Positions 37,616-46,801 of a DNA stretch of 64,000 nucleotides are shown one piece after another. How positions within the stretch are numbered: the first letter of the stretch is position 1; each line of letters opens with the position of its first letter. Origin of the DNA: Methylosinus sp. H3A (lineage in GTDB: Bacteria; Pseudomonadota; Alphaproteobacteria; Rhizobiales; Beijerinckiaceae); the NCBI RefSeq assembly GCF_015709455.1, contig NZ_JADNQW010000005.1, positions 3,616,001 to 3,680,000 on the forward strand. The letters are read 5' to 3'. The notes under the pieces were generated by a model. That model saw only the letters and a list, made by a program, of their open reading frames with translations, had not been told where the DNA came from and ran no database searches. A program made the position numbers and the translations under genes.

Positions 37616-38229
37616 GCCTCGAGGCTCGCCGCAATGCGCTCGGCCTGCTCGACGTCCTCCGGCCGGTTGACGTTGAAGAATGGATCGTAAGGCGCGTCCG
37701 GCCACTCCACCAGCGTATTGGCGTGGCGCTCGATGAACCCCGAGACTTTGCGCAAATCCTCCTTCACCAGCGCATGGCGCAGCGGCTCGCGCAGCGCCAC
37801 CGGCCATAGAGCGACGGCGTGATGCACGCGGTCGCCCGATTTGGCGACGGCGATCTCCGCTTTCGCGTCTGCGCGCGCGCTCGCGAGGCGCTGGGCGAGA
37901 TCATGCGGGATGAAAGGCGTATCCGCCGGAACGCTCAGCACCAGCGGAATATCCGGGAAATTGGCGGCGACATGGTCGAGCCCGGCGAGCACGCCGGCGA
38001 GTGGACCGGCGAAGCCCTCCACCTTGTCCGGCACGATCGGCAGATGGAAGGCGGCGTAGCGCTGCGGATCGCCATTGGCGTTGAGCGCGAGCCGCACGCA
38101 TTGCGGCGCGAGCCGGCGCAGAAGATGCTCGAGGATCGGCGCGCCGCCGACCTCGAGCAGCGGCTTGGCGACGCCGCCCATGCGCCGCGCCTGCCCGCCG
38201 GCCAGAATGAGTCCGAAGCAGCGCGTCAT
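37603..38229 (-). CDS. mobA: molybdenum cofactor guanylyltransferase
   Basis: 208 residues from ATG 38229. Nucleotidyltransferase signature GLILAGGQARRMGGVAKPLL at the N-terminus, then LALNANGDPQRYAAFHLPIV, GPLAGVLAGLDHVAANFPDI, LSVPADTPFIPHDL and C-terminal FFNVNRPEDVEQAERI. Attaches GMP to molybdopterin for DMSO-reductase-family enzymes. No other moa/mob genes are in the window. Ends inside the 3' end of the S26 homologue. Confidence 0.95.
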   Translation of the reverse strand: MTRCFGLILAGGQARRMGGVAKPLLEVGGAPILEHLLRRLAPQCVRLALNANGDPQRYAAFHLPIVPDKVEGFAGPLAGVLAGLDHVAANFPDIPLVLSVPADTPFIPHDLAQRLASARADAKAEIAVAKSGDRVHHAVALWPVALREPLRHALVKEDLRKVSGFIERHANTLVEWPDAPYDPFFNVNRPEDVEQAERIAASLEAQRS

Positions 38230-38252
38230 CTTCCCCTCGCCCGCGGCCTGTC

Positions 38253-39119
38253 TCAAAACCTATACCATAGAGCGCCGAGAAGACCGCGCTCGGCGGAATC
38301 ATTGACGCCGCGCAGCGCCGCGCGCACGCCGAGCTGCACGGCGACCTCGTTCGTCACATCGCAAACCGCGCTCAGCTGCGCCTTTTGTGACGACATGAAA
38401 GGCGCCGAGCCGCTCCAGGGTGAGACGGCGATGAAGCTCTGCGCCAGCAGCAGCACGCCGTCGATCGGCCGCAGGCCGAAGGTCATCTCGCCGCGAAGCT
38501 CGTCGCCGCTCTGGCCCGTGGAGCGAAAGCCGAGCTGCGCCTCGCCGAAACCGGAAATGCCGAGCAGCTCGAGCGGCCAGCCGAGCTGGAGACGCACGTC
38601 TTCCTGGAGCCGATGCTTCATGTCGAGATAGGTCTGCGCGGCGGGCGTCGCGGCGCGCAGGCTCGCTTGCACGGAGAGGACCGTCGCGCCCCATTCGAGA
38701 AGGCGCAGCCGGCCGCCGAGCCAGCCGGCGCCGAGTCCTTCGTAACGCGCGCCGCCGCCCACCCCCGGCGGCAGATAGAGCGGCGCGCCGGCGAGCGCTT
38801 CGGCGGTCAGAAACTGCAATTGCTCGAGCTGACGCGAGCCATCGGACCCTCGGAAGCGCATATAGCTCGACTCGGCGACGAAGGTGAGCTCGTCGATGAG
38901 GCCGTATTCGACATAGGCCTGCGTCTCGAATTTGGCGTAGGAGGGCGCGGCGACGAGCTTGCCGCGCGAGTCATAGGCCTTGTGCGCGTCGGCGAAACTC
39001 GTCGAGACGATGACGATCCCCTCGCCTGGTTTCTGTAGAAACGCGCCGGCGCGGCACGCCGTCGAATGGAGAATCGACAGCGCCGCGGCGCAGGAGCAAA
39101 AACGCGCCCATGAACGCAT
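38253..39119 (-). CDS. outer-membrane beta-barrel protein, unknown role
   Basis: 288 residues. Signal peptide MRSWARFCSCAAALSILHST with likely cleavage after CRA. The mature part is made of alternating amphipathic strands with Gly/aromatic turns (AYVEYGLIDELTFVAESSYM, GGARYEGLGAGWLGGRLRLL, LGWPLELLGISGFGEAQLGF, ELRGEMTFGLRPIDGVLLLA) and ends in an aromatic LLGALWYRF, the outer-membrane insertion signature. It is not assigned to a named family; it resembles predicted barrel or transporter-like proteins of unknown function. 23 nt upstream of mobA on the same strand. Confidence 0.75.
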   Translation of the reverse strand: MRSWARFCSCAAALSILHSTACRAGAFLQKPGEGIVIVSTSFADAHKAYDSRGKLVAAPSYAKFETQAYVEYGLIDELTFVAESSYMRFRGSDGSRQLEQLQFLTAEALAGAPLYLPPGVGGGARYEGLGAGWLGGRLRLLEWGATVLSVQASLRAATPAAQTYLDMKHRLQEDVRLQLGWPLELLGISGFGEAQLGFRSTGQSGDELRGEMTFGLRPIDGVLLLAQSFIAVSPWSGSAPFMSSQKAQLSAVCDVTNEVAVQLGVRAALRGVNDSAERGLLGALWYRF

Positions 39120-39201
39120 GAAGGAAACGCCGCATGACGCTCGCGCGCAAGCCGCAGATCGAGCTGAAAAAAGCTAAATTGAAAACACTTTGTCCACAAG
39201 C

Positions 39202-39220
39202 GGCGCCCGGCTCGGGCGCC
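39202..39220 (-). terminator. hairpin after the GH94 gene, possible terminator
   Basis: GGCGCCCG (39202-39209), loop GCT, CGGGCGCC (39213-39220): a perfect 8-bp GC stem 23 nt beyond the stop of the minus-strand GH94 gene. There is no adjacent T run in the minus direction, so termination would need help from Rho. Confidence 0.35.
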
Positions 39221-39243
39221 GATTCATGGTGAACCGATGCGCG

Positions 39244-42200
39244 TCAGGCGGAGAAGGTCTCGCCGCGCCAACTGACGCTCTCGAGCTTCAAATCGCCTTT
39301 GGGTTCGAAGGCGTCGGGACGCAGGCGCAAATCGCCGTCGATCATCTCTACGCCGAGCAACCCATAGGCGGCCGAGAGCATGCGCGCAGCGGCGCCCGTG
39401 TACCAGCTCCAGCCGCCGCGACCCTCATAGCCCTCGCCTTCATAGACGTCGGCCGGCTGCTGATGCGGCGCGAGACCATAGACATCGGCCTGCTCCGGCG
39501 TCGTGAGGCGCGACAGCGGCGAGATGGCGAACCAGGCGCTCCAGGCGCGGGAAAAGAGCGCATCGGCTTCGGCGTGATCGCCGCGCTCTGCGGCCTCCTG
39601 TGCGAGGCGCGTCAGCGCGTCGACGAGCCAGGAGACGCCATGCGAATATTGGCCGCCGTTCTCGCGCACGCCTGGCGGATATTCGGCGCTGCGGCCCGGA
39701 TAGGGGCGCGAGCTCTCGTCGAAGAAGGGGCTGACGAGCAGAATGCGGTCGAGCCGAGCGAGCTGCGCCATCGCATTGTCCAGCGCCTCCTTGCCGCGCG
39801 AAAAATCCACGGCGCCGGAGAGGACCGGCCAGGACGCCGTCATGGCGCTCATCGGCGCGACCTCGGTTCCATCATCCGCATAAGCCCGCAGGAAACGGTT
39901 GCCACGCCAGCAAGTATCGAGCGCGGAGCGCAGCGTCGCGGCGCGCTCGCGATAGCGGGCCGCTCGTGCGACGTCGCCGCGCGCCTCGAAGAGGGGCGCG
40001 ATGTCGACGAGAATTCCGTGCAGGAAGAAGCCGACCCAGACGCTCTCGCCGCGCCCTTCGGCGCCGAGGAGATTGAGGCCGTCGTCCCAGTCGCCCGTGC
40101 CCATCAGCGGAAGGCCATGGGCGCCGAAACGCTCGAGCGAATAGTCGATCGCGCGCGCGCAATGGCCGAGCAGGCTGTCCTTGTCGCGCGATGTGAGCGG
40201 CACGCTCGCATTGCCTTCGCGATCCGCCGGCGTCGGCTCGGCCTCAAGGAAGGGCTCGATCGCATCGAGAATGGCGTCGTCGCCCGTGCCCTTCACATAG
40301 CGGACGGTGACATAGGGCAGCCACAGATGCGGGTCGGAGGCGTGGGTCCGATCGGCTATGCCGCAGCCGCCATCGGGCGCGTCATGCCACCATTTGACCG
40401 CGTCGCCCTCGATGAATTGATGCGCGGCGTGCTTCAAAATCTGCGCGCGGGCGAGCTCGGGCGACAGATGGATCAGAGGCAACACATCCTGCAGCTGGTC
40501 GCGATAACCGGTCGCGCCGGAGCGCTGCGCCGGGCCGGAGCGCCCCCAGAGCCGCGAGACGAGCAGCTGATAGGGCAGCCAGTCGTTGACGAGCCGGTCG
40601 AACTCCGGCCGGTTGGTCGTGATGCGCAGCACGCCGAGGCGCGCGTCCCAATCGCGCTTGGTCTCTTCCAGCGCGCGGGTCGCAAAAGCGGGGTCGCTGG
40701 CGAGCGCCGCCAATATTCTCGAGCTTTCCAGCGTCGGCGTCTGTCCCATCGCGACGACGACCAGCTTTTCGCCATGGGCGGGCACATCGATCGCGCCGGA
40801 AAAGCTCGCGACCTTGCGTTGATGCTCCGGCGCGCCGGCGTCGGGATGGCCGTGCTCGACCATATAGGGAAGCGCCGGATCGCGGCTCTCATGGCCGAGG
40901 AAGCGCCGCCGCGAGGTCTCGGCGAATTCCGCCTCGATCGAGGTCGAGACGAAGGCCCAGCCCTGGACGAAATTATTGTCCGGATTGCGGAAGAACAGAG
41001 CGCGATCATTTTCGCCCGCGATCGCCTCGACGCGGCCGAGACTGTCGTTCGGCGTCTCCGCCAAGACGATCTCCATCGCCGGCACGATCTGTAGCAGCCG
41101 TTCGTGGTCCTTGTTGTTGACGATGCGCAGCAGCTTGATTTCGACGGGCTGCTCCGGCGGGACGAAGACGGTCAATTCGAGATCGAGATCGTCGCGGCGC
41201 GCGCGATAGATCGCATAGCCGAGGCCATATTCGACGCTATGCTCGGCGTCGCGCCGCCGCAGCGGGACGAAGCTCGCCGAATGCGCGTCCTGACGCGCGA
41301 GATCATACACATAGATCGCTTGGCCCGCCGGCGTCATGCGGCCCTCGCCCATGCGGAAGGGCGTCAGGCTGTTGAGCCGCGAATTGCCGTGGAAGGAATA
41401 GATATCGCCGTGATTGCCGAGCACGGCGCCCTGCCCGACCGAATTGGCGATCACATGGGCGTAGAGGCGCGGCGTGTCGGGAGGAAGCGTGAGGCTGCGG
41501 CCGTCCTTCGCGAAAGAAAAGCGATGCTCGGCCGGAACGGGCGGCTGCAGCAGCGCGCGCTTATGCGCGAGCGCCGCCTCGACGCTCACGAAATTCACGC
41601 CGTCGCGGGAGAGATGCTTGGCGATCGTCCGCGTCGCTGTGGCGAGGTCGCGCGCCCAGCCGTCGACGATGACGATCTCCGCCGCGCCGCCGGCCGAAAT
41701 CTCGAGCTCGGCACGCAGGCTCGCGATCGGCTCGAAGCCGAACAGCAGGCCTTCGTCCGATATGTCGCGTGGCGGCGCGCCGTCGCGCAGACTGTCCGGC
41801 GCGCCGGCGGCGCCGAGGCCGTAGAAGCGCGCCTTCACATCCTCATAGCCGATGACGCGAAGCTTGGTTCCCTCGCAGGCGCCGATCGCATGGAAGCCGA
41901 CCTCGGGCGACAGGCGCCGGTCGACGTCGCGGCGCGCGCCGCCCTTGAGCAAACGGTTCTGCGCGATGATCGCATTCAATCCGCCGACGAACCATGTGCC
42001 GATGTGAATGGCGTTATAGGCGGCGTCACGCTGCTCGACGCCGGTCTCGTTCAGCACCCATTCGCGCAAGGTCGCGAGCGTGATCTTGCGCGGACGCTGC
42101 TCGAGATCGACGAGGCGCAGACGTGTGATCTCCACCGCCTCGTCCGGCGCGAGCGCGATCTTCGCCTCTATGGCGAAGCCACCTTGCTCCATCAGGAAAT

Positions 42201-44691
42201 AGAGGAAAGTGCAGCCCTCACTCTCGAGCGATACTTTCTCGCAGCGCGCGCAAGTCGGCGCGGCGCCGAAAGACCAGAGATCGCGGCCATCCTCGCGGAA
42301 GAACAAAAAGCGTCCGCGCGGATGGGCGTGATCGTCCGGCCGGCGGGTGAGATCGATCGGCGGGCCGCCGCGCGCGACGCCCTCGACGCGCATCGCCCCC
42401 TGGCCGTCCTCGAACCATTGGCTGGTGACGAGGCCATTGGTCAGCTCGAATGGCTTGGAGCCCGGAACGCCACCGGCGCCGGTGATTCCCTCGAGCGGCA
42501 GCTTGCCGGCCTTGGCCAGCTGCATCAGCAAGAACACGACGAGCGCGATGGAGAGCACGCCCGCATAGGCCATATAGCCGCCGATGAGATAGGAATAGGA
42601 CGGCGGTCGAAGATGCGACATGCGCTCGGCCGCGCTCCAGGCCGTATCCCATTCCGCGCCGCGCGGAATATAGAAGGGCAGCAGCAGCGGCGCCCAGGTC
42701 GCGAAGCGGCGCAGCCCTTCCGGTATCGCGCGGCTCTTCTGCGCCTTGCCGATGAAGCGTGCGGCCTTTTCATCCGCGACATCGCCGCCGACGAAGGAGA
42801 GGTTGACCAAAGTCGCGACGCGCAGACCCATATGGTCGAACCAGATGAGCACGCGGATCGCGTCATAGGCGAGCAGAGCCGTGAATATGTCGAGGCTCCA
42901 GGCGCGGAAATCCTGGTCCGGCAGCACATGATTCATCCACACTGCGATTCCGGTGCGGATGAGGCCGTCCTGATTGTACCAAGTGGGGTCCGGCGTCGCC
43001 TTCAGGAAGGAATAGATGACCGGCGCCATCCACAGGCCCCAGCGCAGCACGCGCACGGCGTTCTCGACCAGCATGTCGAGGCCTTCCCAGCTCGCGAGCT
43101 GACGTAGCGGCGCGAGGCTGCGGCGCACCAGCGCCGTGAGGAAGAACAGGTTGATCGAGAACAAGGGCGCGGCGAACACCCATTGGATGACGCCCGAGAG
43201 CGACTCGTCGAAGAACAGTCGCACGCCGCCATCGACGAGGCCGAGATCTGTCGCGCCCCATTTGGAGAATAGCGGCCGGATGACGTAATCGGCGACCGGC
43301 CGCCCGTCTGCCGCATAGCTCAGGGAAATATAGGCGAAGAATTTCTTGGTGATCGTCGCGAGCTGATCGGCGTCGAGATACCAGGCGACGGCGCCGCCGA
43401 CGAGACCGCCGAGCAATGCGCCGAGCGCATAGACGCGCCAGCTGCGCAAGTGCTGGCGGCGTTTCTGCTGCAGAGCGTAGAGATCGAAGCCCATGTCGAC
43501 GCCGGCATAGGCGAGAAGACCCGCTCCTGCGCCGAAGAGGAAACGCGCGCCGCCGTCTTCGTGCGGCAGGCCGAGGAGAAGCGCGAATCCCACCGCGGCG
43601 CCGGCGACGAGGCCGCGCGGGAGATTGGCGATCCGCCGATATTCGCCCCGTAGCCGGGCGTAGAAGGGCGGCGTCGAATCCGTGCTCTCGACGATGGCGC
43701 GGACCAGCGGGAATGTCGCCGCGCCGATGAGCGCGCCGCCGACCGGCCCGGCCGCGACGACGAGACCGAGTGCCGGCGGGAAGGTCACGATCATTCCCGC
43801 GACGAGCAGCAGCGCCATGAAGACGAAGCCATAGACGGCGCCCTTGGCGGCGCCGGTCTTCCAATCGCTGAGCACGATGACCGGCAGCGAGGGCGTCCCG
43901 CGCAGCATTCCGGCCATGGCCTGGGTGACGAGATAGGTCTCGCCCCACAGACCGGCCTGGGCGGCGGCGGCGAGCAGCGCTGCGACGACGATCGCGATCG
44001 GCGCGGGCAGAAAGGCGACATGCGGATGCGCGCCGAGGCTGGCGATCTCCGGCGTGACGGCGGCGATCAGAGCGGCGAGAAACAGCACGCCATGTGGGCG
44101 CCATTGCTGCGGCAGATAGCGGCCGAGCGCCAGCGGCGCGCCGACGATGACGGCCTCGTTCAGCAGGAACAGGACGAGCGCGCGCGCGGCGATGACGCGC
44201 GCCGTCTGCGGAACCTCGAGGCCGAGAAAGAGGAGCCCGCCCAAATCGCCGATCGTCCGCGAGCCGAGCGTGACCAGGAGACAGAACAGGAACGGCAGCA
44301 GGAACAGCGCCCCGCGCAACGCGAAACGGGAGCCCGGCAGAATGGCGACGCCGAGGAGATAGAGGCCCACCGCCGTGCTCGCCCCGATCGGCGTCAGCGT
44401 CAACAGGCTGGCGAGCGAATCCGGCGCGCGCCAGAGCACGCCGGAGGGATCGCAGAGAAAAGCGAGCGCGCCGATCGCGGCGAAATCCAGCGCGAAATCG
44501 ACGCCCTGGCGGATGCGCCCGAGCGCCGGCCGCAGCAGGAATAGGCTCGTCGCCGCGAAAAAGCCGGCGACGAGCAGATGCTCCCTGCCTCCGCCCGCCT
44601 CCAGGGCGGAGACCAGTCCGCAGATCGAACCGAACGCGATCCGCCCGAATCGCGCGCCCGCCGTGGGCAGGCCGGCGTCGAAAGGCGCCAT
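39244..44691 (-). CDS. polytopic membrane protein with GH94 glycoside phosphorylase-like domain
   Basis: 1815 residues from ATG 44691 (GGAGA 8 nt upstream). Residues about 1-760 contain roughly 14-15 hydrophobic helices (for example LLVAGFFAATSLFLL, ALFLLPFLFCLLVTLGS, LIGGYMAYAGVLSIALVVFL). From about 800 on it matches the GH36-associated and GH94 parts of cyclic beta-1,2-glucan synthases (GNHGDIYSFHGNSRLNSLTP, GATGYRDQLQDVLPLIHLSP, PLMGTGDWDDGLNLLG with the acid Asp, GVRENGGQYSHGVSWLVDAL). The GT84 glycosyltransferase of NdvB (about 2800 residues) is absent. Likely an inner-membrane enzyme acting on beta-glucans; direction of reaction unknown. Confidence 0.85.
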   Translation of the reverse strand: MAPFDAGLPTAGARFGRIAFGSICGLVSALEAGGGREHLLVAGFFAATSLFLLRPALGRIRQGVDFALDFAAIGALAFLCDPSGVLWRAPDSLASLLTLTPIGASTAVGLYLLGVAILPGSRFALRGALFLLPFLFCLLVTLGSRTIGDLGGLLFLGLEVPQTARVIAARALVLFLLNEAVIVGAPLALGRYLPQQWRPHGVLFLAALIAAVTPEIASLGAHPHVAFLPAPIAIVVAALLAAAAQAGLWGETYLVTQAMAGMLRGTPSLPVIVLSDWKTGAAKGAVYGFVFMALLLVAGMIVTFPPALGLVVAAGPVGGALIGAATFPLVRAIVESTDSTPPFYARLRGEYRRIANLPRGLVAGAAVGFALLLGLPHEDGGARFLFGAGAGLLAYAGVDMGFDLYALQQKRRQHLRSWRVYALGALLGGLVGGAVAWYLDADQLATITKKFFAYISLSYAADGRPVADYVIRPLFSKWGATDLGLVDGGVRLFFDESLSGVIQWVFAAPLFSINLFFLTALVRRSLAPLRQLASWEGLDMLVENAVRVLRWGLWMAPVIYSFLKATPDPTWYNQDGLIRTGIAVWMNHVLPDQDFRAWSLDIFTALLAYDAIRVLIWFDHMGLRVATLVNLSFVGGDVADEKAARFIGKAQKSRAIPEGLRRFATWAPLLLPFYIPRGAEWDTAWSAAERMSHLRPPSYSYLIGGYMAYAGVLSIALVVFLLMQLAKAGKLPLEGITGAGGVPGSKPFELTNGLVTSQWFEDGQGAMRVEGVARGGPPIDLTRRPDDHAHPRGRFLFFREDGRDLWSFGAAPTCARCEKVSLESEGCTFLYFLMEQGGFAIEAKIALAPDEAVEITRLRLVDLEQRPRKITLATLREWVLNETGVEQRDAAYNAIHIGTWFVGGLNAIIAQNRLLKGGARRDVDRRLSPEVGFHAIGACEGTKLRVIGYEDVKARFYGLGAAGAPDSLRDGAPPRDISDEGLLFGFEPIASLRAELEISAGGAAEIVIVDGWARDLATATRTIAKHLSRDGVNFVSVEAALAHKRALLQPPVPAEHRFSFAKDGRSLTLPPDTPRLYAHVIANSVGQGAVLGNHGDIYSFHGNSRLNSLTPFRMGEGRMTPAGQAIYVYDLARQDAHSASFVPLRRRDAEHSVEYGLGYAIYRARRDDLDLELTVFVPPEQPVEIKLLRIVNNKDHERLLQIVPAMEIVLAETPNDSLGRVEAIAGENDRALFFRNPDNNFVQGWAFVSTSIEAEFAETSRRRFLGHESRDPALPYMVEHGHPDAGAPEHQRKVASFSGAIDVPAHGEKLVVVAMGQTPTLESSRILAALASDPAFATRALEETKRDWDARLGVLRITTNRPEFDRLVNDWLPYQLLVSRLWGRSGPAQRSGATGYRDQLQDVLPLIHLSPELARAQILKHAAHQFIEGDAVKWWHDAPDGGCGIADRTHASDPHLWLPYVTVRYVKGTGDDAILDAIEPFLEAEPTPADREGNASVPLTSRDKDSLLGHCARAIDYSLERFGAHGLPLMGTGDWDDGLNLLGAEGRGESVWVGFFLHGILVDIAPLFEARGDVARAARYRERAATLRSALDTCWRGNRFLRAYADDGTEVAPMSAMTASWPVLSGAVDFSRGKEALDNAMAQLARLDRILLVSPFFDESSRPYPGRSAEYPPGVRENGGQYSHGVSWLVDALTRLAQEAAERGDHAEADALFSRAWSAWFAISPLSRLTTPEQADVYGLAPHQQPADVYEGEGYEGRGGWSWYTGAAARMLSAAYGLLGVEMIDGDLRLRPDAFEPKGDLKLESVSWRGETFSA

Positions 44692-45114
44692 ATGGGTCTC
44701 CAACTTGCGCGCGGCCAGCGGCGGGCTGCGGCCTCCTCCTGCGCGCGAATCGCGGGCGCCCGCTCTCGTCGGCCGGAGATTTGCCGGAAGGCGGCGCAAA
44801 TGTCGACTCTTCCGCAAGCTCGGCTGTCGGCCGAGCGATCCGCGTCGTCGCGGCCGGCGTGTTTCCCGAGCAGCTGAAAGGAACATCGATAGAACCGGCT
44901 GCGCTCATCTACTATTCATATCGAATTATAAGTATTATTCCTGACATCCGATTGGCGCGATCGTAACGACGGTCATGTTTTATCCGCCTTTGCGATCTAA
45001 CAAGAAAAAGCTCGTCGCCGATAATGGATCGATACATGAGACGGGAGCGCCGGCCGGACCTGTGCGGCCAGCGGCGCTTTCCAGTCGAAACTCGGTCGCG
45101 ACAGGGTATAATGG
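44692..45114. other. 423-nt divergent gap upstream of the GH94 gene, no gene seen
   Basis: Reading frames here are extensions of neighbouring frames only. The centre (44905-45010) is AT-rich, with ATATCGAATTATAAGTATTA-type sequence that should contain the promoters of the GH94 gene (minus) and the gene at 45115 (plus). A TATAAT hexamer lies at 45107-45112 on the plus strand, without a matching -35 box. Confidence 0.5.
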
Positions 45115-45900
45115 ATGAGATGCGCCATGCGGTCTTTTGTGCGAATGAGTGAGATGGACGAGTCCAAGAGGGACGGCCAGACGGCGACGACGGGCGACGC
45201 GCCCGCCACCCCGGCCCTTGTCTCCGACAGGCGGACCGCCGGAGAGCGGGGCGGCCCCGGTCAGCGCGCCCTCACTGCCGAGACCAAGGAAACGCGCGTC
45301 GCCAATCTGACCGGCGCGATGCGGCGAGCGCGTCTCGCCAACGCCGAGCGCTCGGGCGTGCTCGCCGATCTGCGCGACGCCGAGACCGCGCGGCTCGAGA
45401 TATTACGCGACCATTTGGGTCCGGTTCTCGCCCAGCTGCCGGAGGATTGCGATCTCTTCGACATCGGCGTCTCGCATGGCGATCGGCCGCGCCTCTTCAT
45501 CGACCATGTCGGATTCGTCGAGATGGGCCGCGATCGCCGCACCTTCCGCTTTCTGCAGGACACGCGCCACGGCCGCGTCACCATCGGCGAGAGCGACAAT
45601 GTCGCGACGGTGGTCGAGGCGATCACCGAATATATCGCCCATCGGCTGATCGAGCGCGAAAGAGCGCTGGCTTTCGATTTCGCCGGCCAGGGCGGCGCCC
45701 GCGCCTTCGCCGAAGAGGTGAAGAAGAAGCGGATCGCGGCCCCGACGGCGAGACTGCCCGTCCTGCCCCGGCCCGGCGGGATCGGCGAGAAAGTCTACCG
45801 GGCGGCGCTGTTCCTGGCGCAGGGCGCTGGCGCGGCGGCTTTCTTCTTTCTGCTGTGGCAGCTCGCCGTCTACGCCATCGGCCCTTATCTGACGCGCTGA
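45115..45900 (+). CDS. C-terminally membrane-anchored protein of unknown function
   Basis: 261 residues from ATG 45115; in-frame ATGs at 45127, 45145 and 45154 are all possible, and if TATAAT at 45107-45112 is the -10 box a later one is needed. Residues 1-65 are polar and low complexity. The central part (RLEILRDHLGPVLAQLPEDC ... ATVVEAITEYIAHRLIERER) is a compact mixed domain. A single hydrophobic helix (ALFLAQGAGAAAFFFLLWQL, then AVYAIGPYL) ends the protein, so it is probably tail-anchored with the domain in the cytoplasm. No family recognised. Confidence 0.75.
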   Translation: MRCAMRSFVRMSEMDESKRDGQTATTGDAPATPALVSDRRTAGERGGPGQRALTAETKETRVANLTGAMRRARLANAERSGVLADLRDAETARLEILRDHLGPVLAQLPEDCDLFDIGVSHGDRPRLFIDHVGFVEMGRDRRTFRFLQDTRHGRVTIGESDNVATVVEAITEYIAHRLIERERALAFDFAGQGGARAFAEEVKKKRIAAPTARLPVLPRPGGIGEKVYRAALFLAQGAGAAAFFFLLWQLAVYAIGPYLTR

Positions 45901-45907
45901 CGCGTCC

Positions 45908-46801
45908 TCACAGAGCGAGCCCGGTCAACTCTTCTATCGCCTCGCCATCGTCCTTGATCCCGCGTGAGCGGGCGGAGATGACGACTTTGTCGCCCTCGCG
46001 CGCAATGGAATAGAGATTATAGGCCGCGCGATGATTATGCGTGCCGGCCTTCGCCGAGGCGGAGGCCGCGCCGACGACCGGCGTCTCGCCATGCGCGCCG
46101 GGCAGGCGATGCAAGCTGATCTTATGATTGTGCCCGTGCAGCACCAGCTCCGCGCCATGGCGGGCGATGATCGCCTCCAGCTCGGCGGCGTCATCCAAGC
46201 CGCGCAGCGCCTTGGCGCCGCCGCGATGCGGCGGATGATGCAGCAGCACGACGCGAACGAGCCCTTCCGACCTGGTTTTGTCGAGCAGCGCCGCCAATTT
46301 CTCGCGCTGCTCCGAGCCGAGCCGTCCAGAGGCGACGAAAGGCGCGGTCGGCACGGCCGAATCGAGCCCGATGAGCGCGACCCCGCCACGGCGCCGCAGA
46401 TAGGGAAAGCCCTCCCCCTCTTCCGACGTCGTCCAGGGCGCGAAGGTTTCCGCCACGCGGGGGACGGCCGCCGGGACATAGGCGTCGTGATTGCCGGGGG
46501 TGAAGCTCACATCCTCGGGACGGCCGAGGCTCGAGAGCCAGCGGCGCGCCGCCGCGATCTCGGCGTCGAGGCCGATATTGACGATGTCGCCCGTCATGAC
46601 GACGTGGTCGGGCTTTTGCGCTTCTATGTCTTCGACGAGCCGGCCGAGCACGCCCATGTCATGCGCTTGCGCGCGTTTATTCAGCCAATTGGCGTAGCCG
46701 GTCAGCCTTTTGCCGGCGAGCTCGCGCAGGCTCGGCCGCGGGATCGGGCCGATATGGGCGTCGGAGAGATGGGCGAGCAGAAATCCCATGCCGATCCTCA
46801 C
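45908..46801 (-). CDS. calcineurin-like metallophosphoesterase
   Basis: 297 residues from GTG 46801 (GGAGG just upstream inside mbfA); ATG 46789 is an alternative. Complete dimetal motif set: AHLSDAHIGP, VVMTGDIVNIGLD, SFTPGNHDAYVP, RVVLLHHPPHRGG, LVLHGHNHKISLHR. Resembles class III cyclic-nucleotide or related phosphodiesterases; the substrate is not predictable. Its start overlaps the mbfA stop as GTGA, so it is translated with mbfA and possibly shares its iron control. Confidence 0.92.
   Translation of the reverse strand: MRIGMGFLLAHLSDAHIGPIPRPSLRELAGKRLTGYANWLNKRAQAHDMGVLGRLVEDIEAQKPDHVVMTGDIVNIGLDAEIAAARRWLSSLGRPEDVSFTPGNHDAYVPAAVPRVAETFAPWTTSEEGEGFPYLRRRGGVALIGLDSAVPTAPFVASGRLGSEQREKLAALLDKTRSEGLVRVVLLHHPPHRGGAKALRGLDDAAELEAIIARHGAELVLHGHNHKISLHRLPGAHGETPVVGAASASAKAGTHNHRAAYNLYSIAREGDKVVISARSRGIKDDGEAIEELTGLAL

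Noticed and set aside
39190..43107. Two plus-strand open frames of more than 600 codons opposite the GH94 gene
   Set aside because: Composition is typical of antisense shadow translation, and the minus-strand GH94 reading is supported along its whole length.
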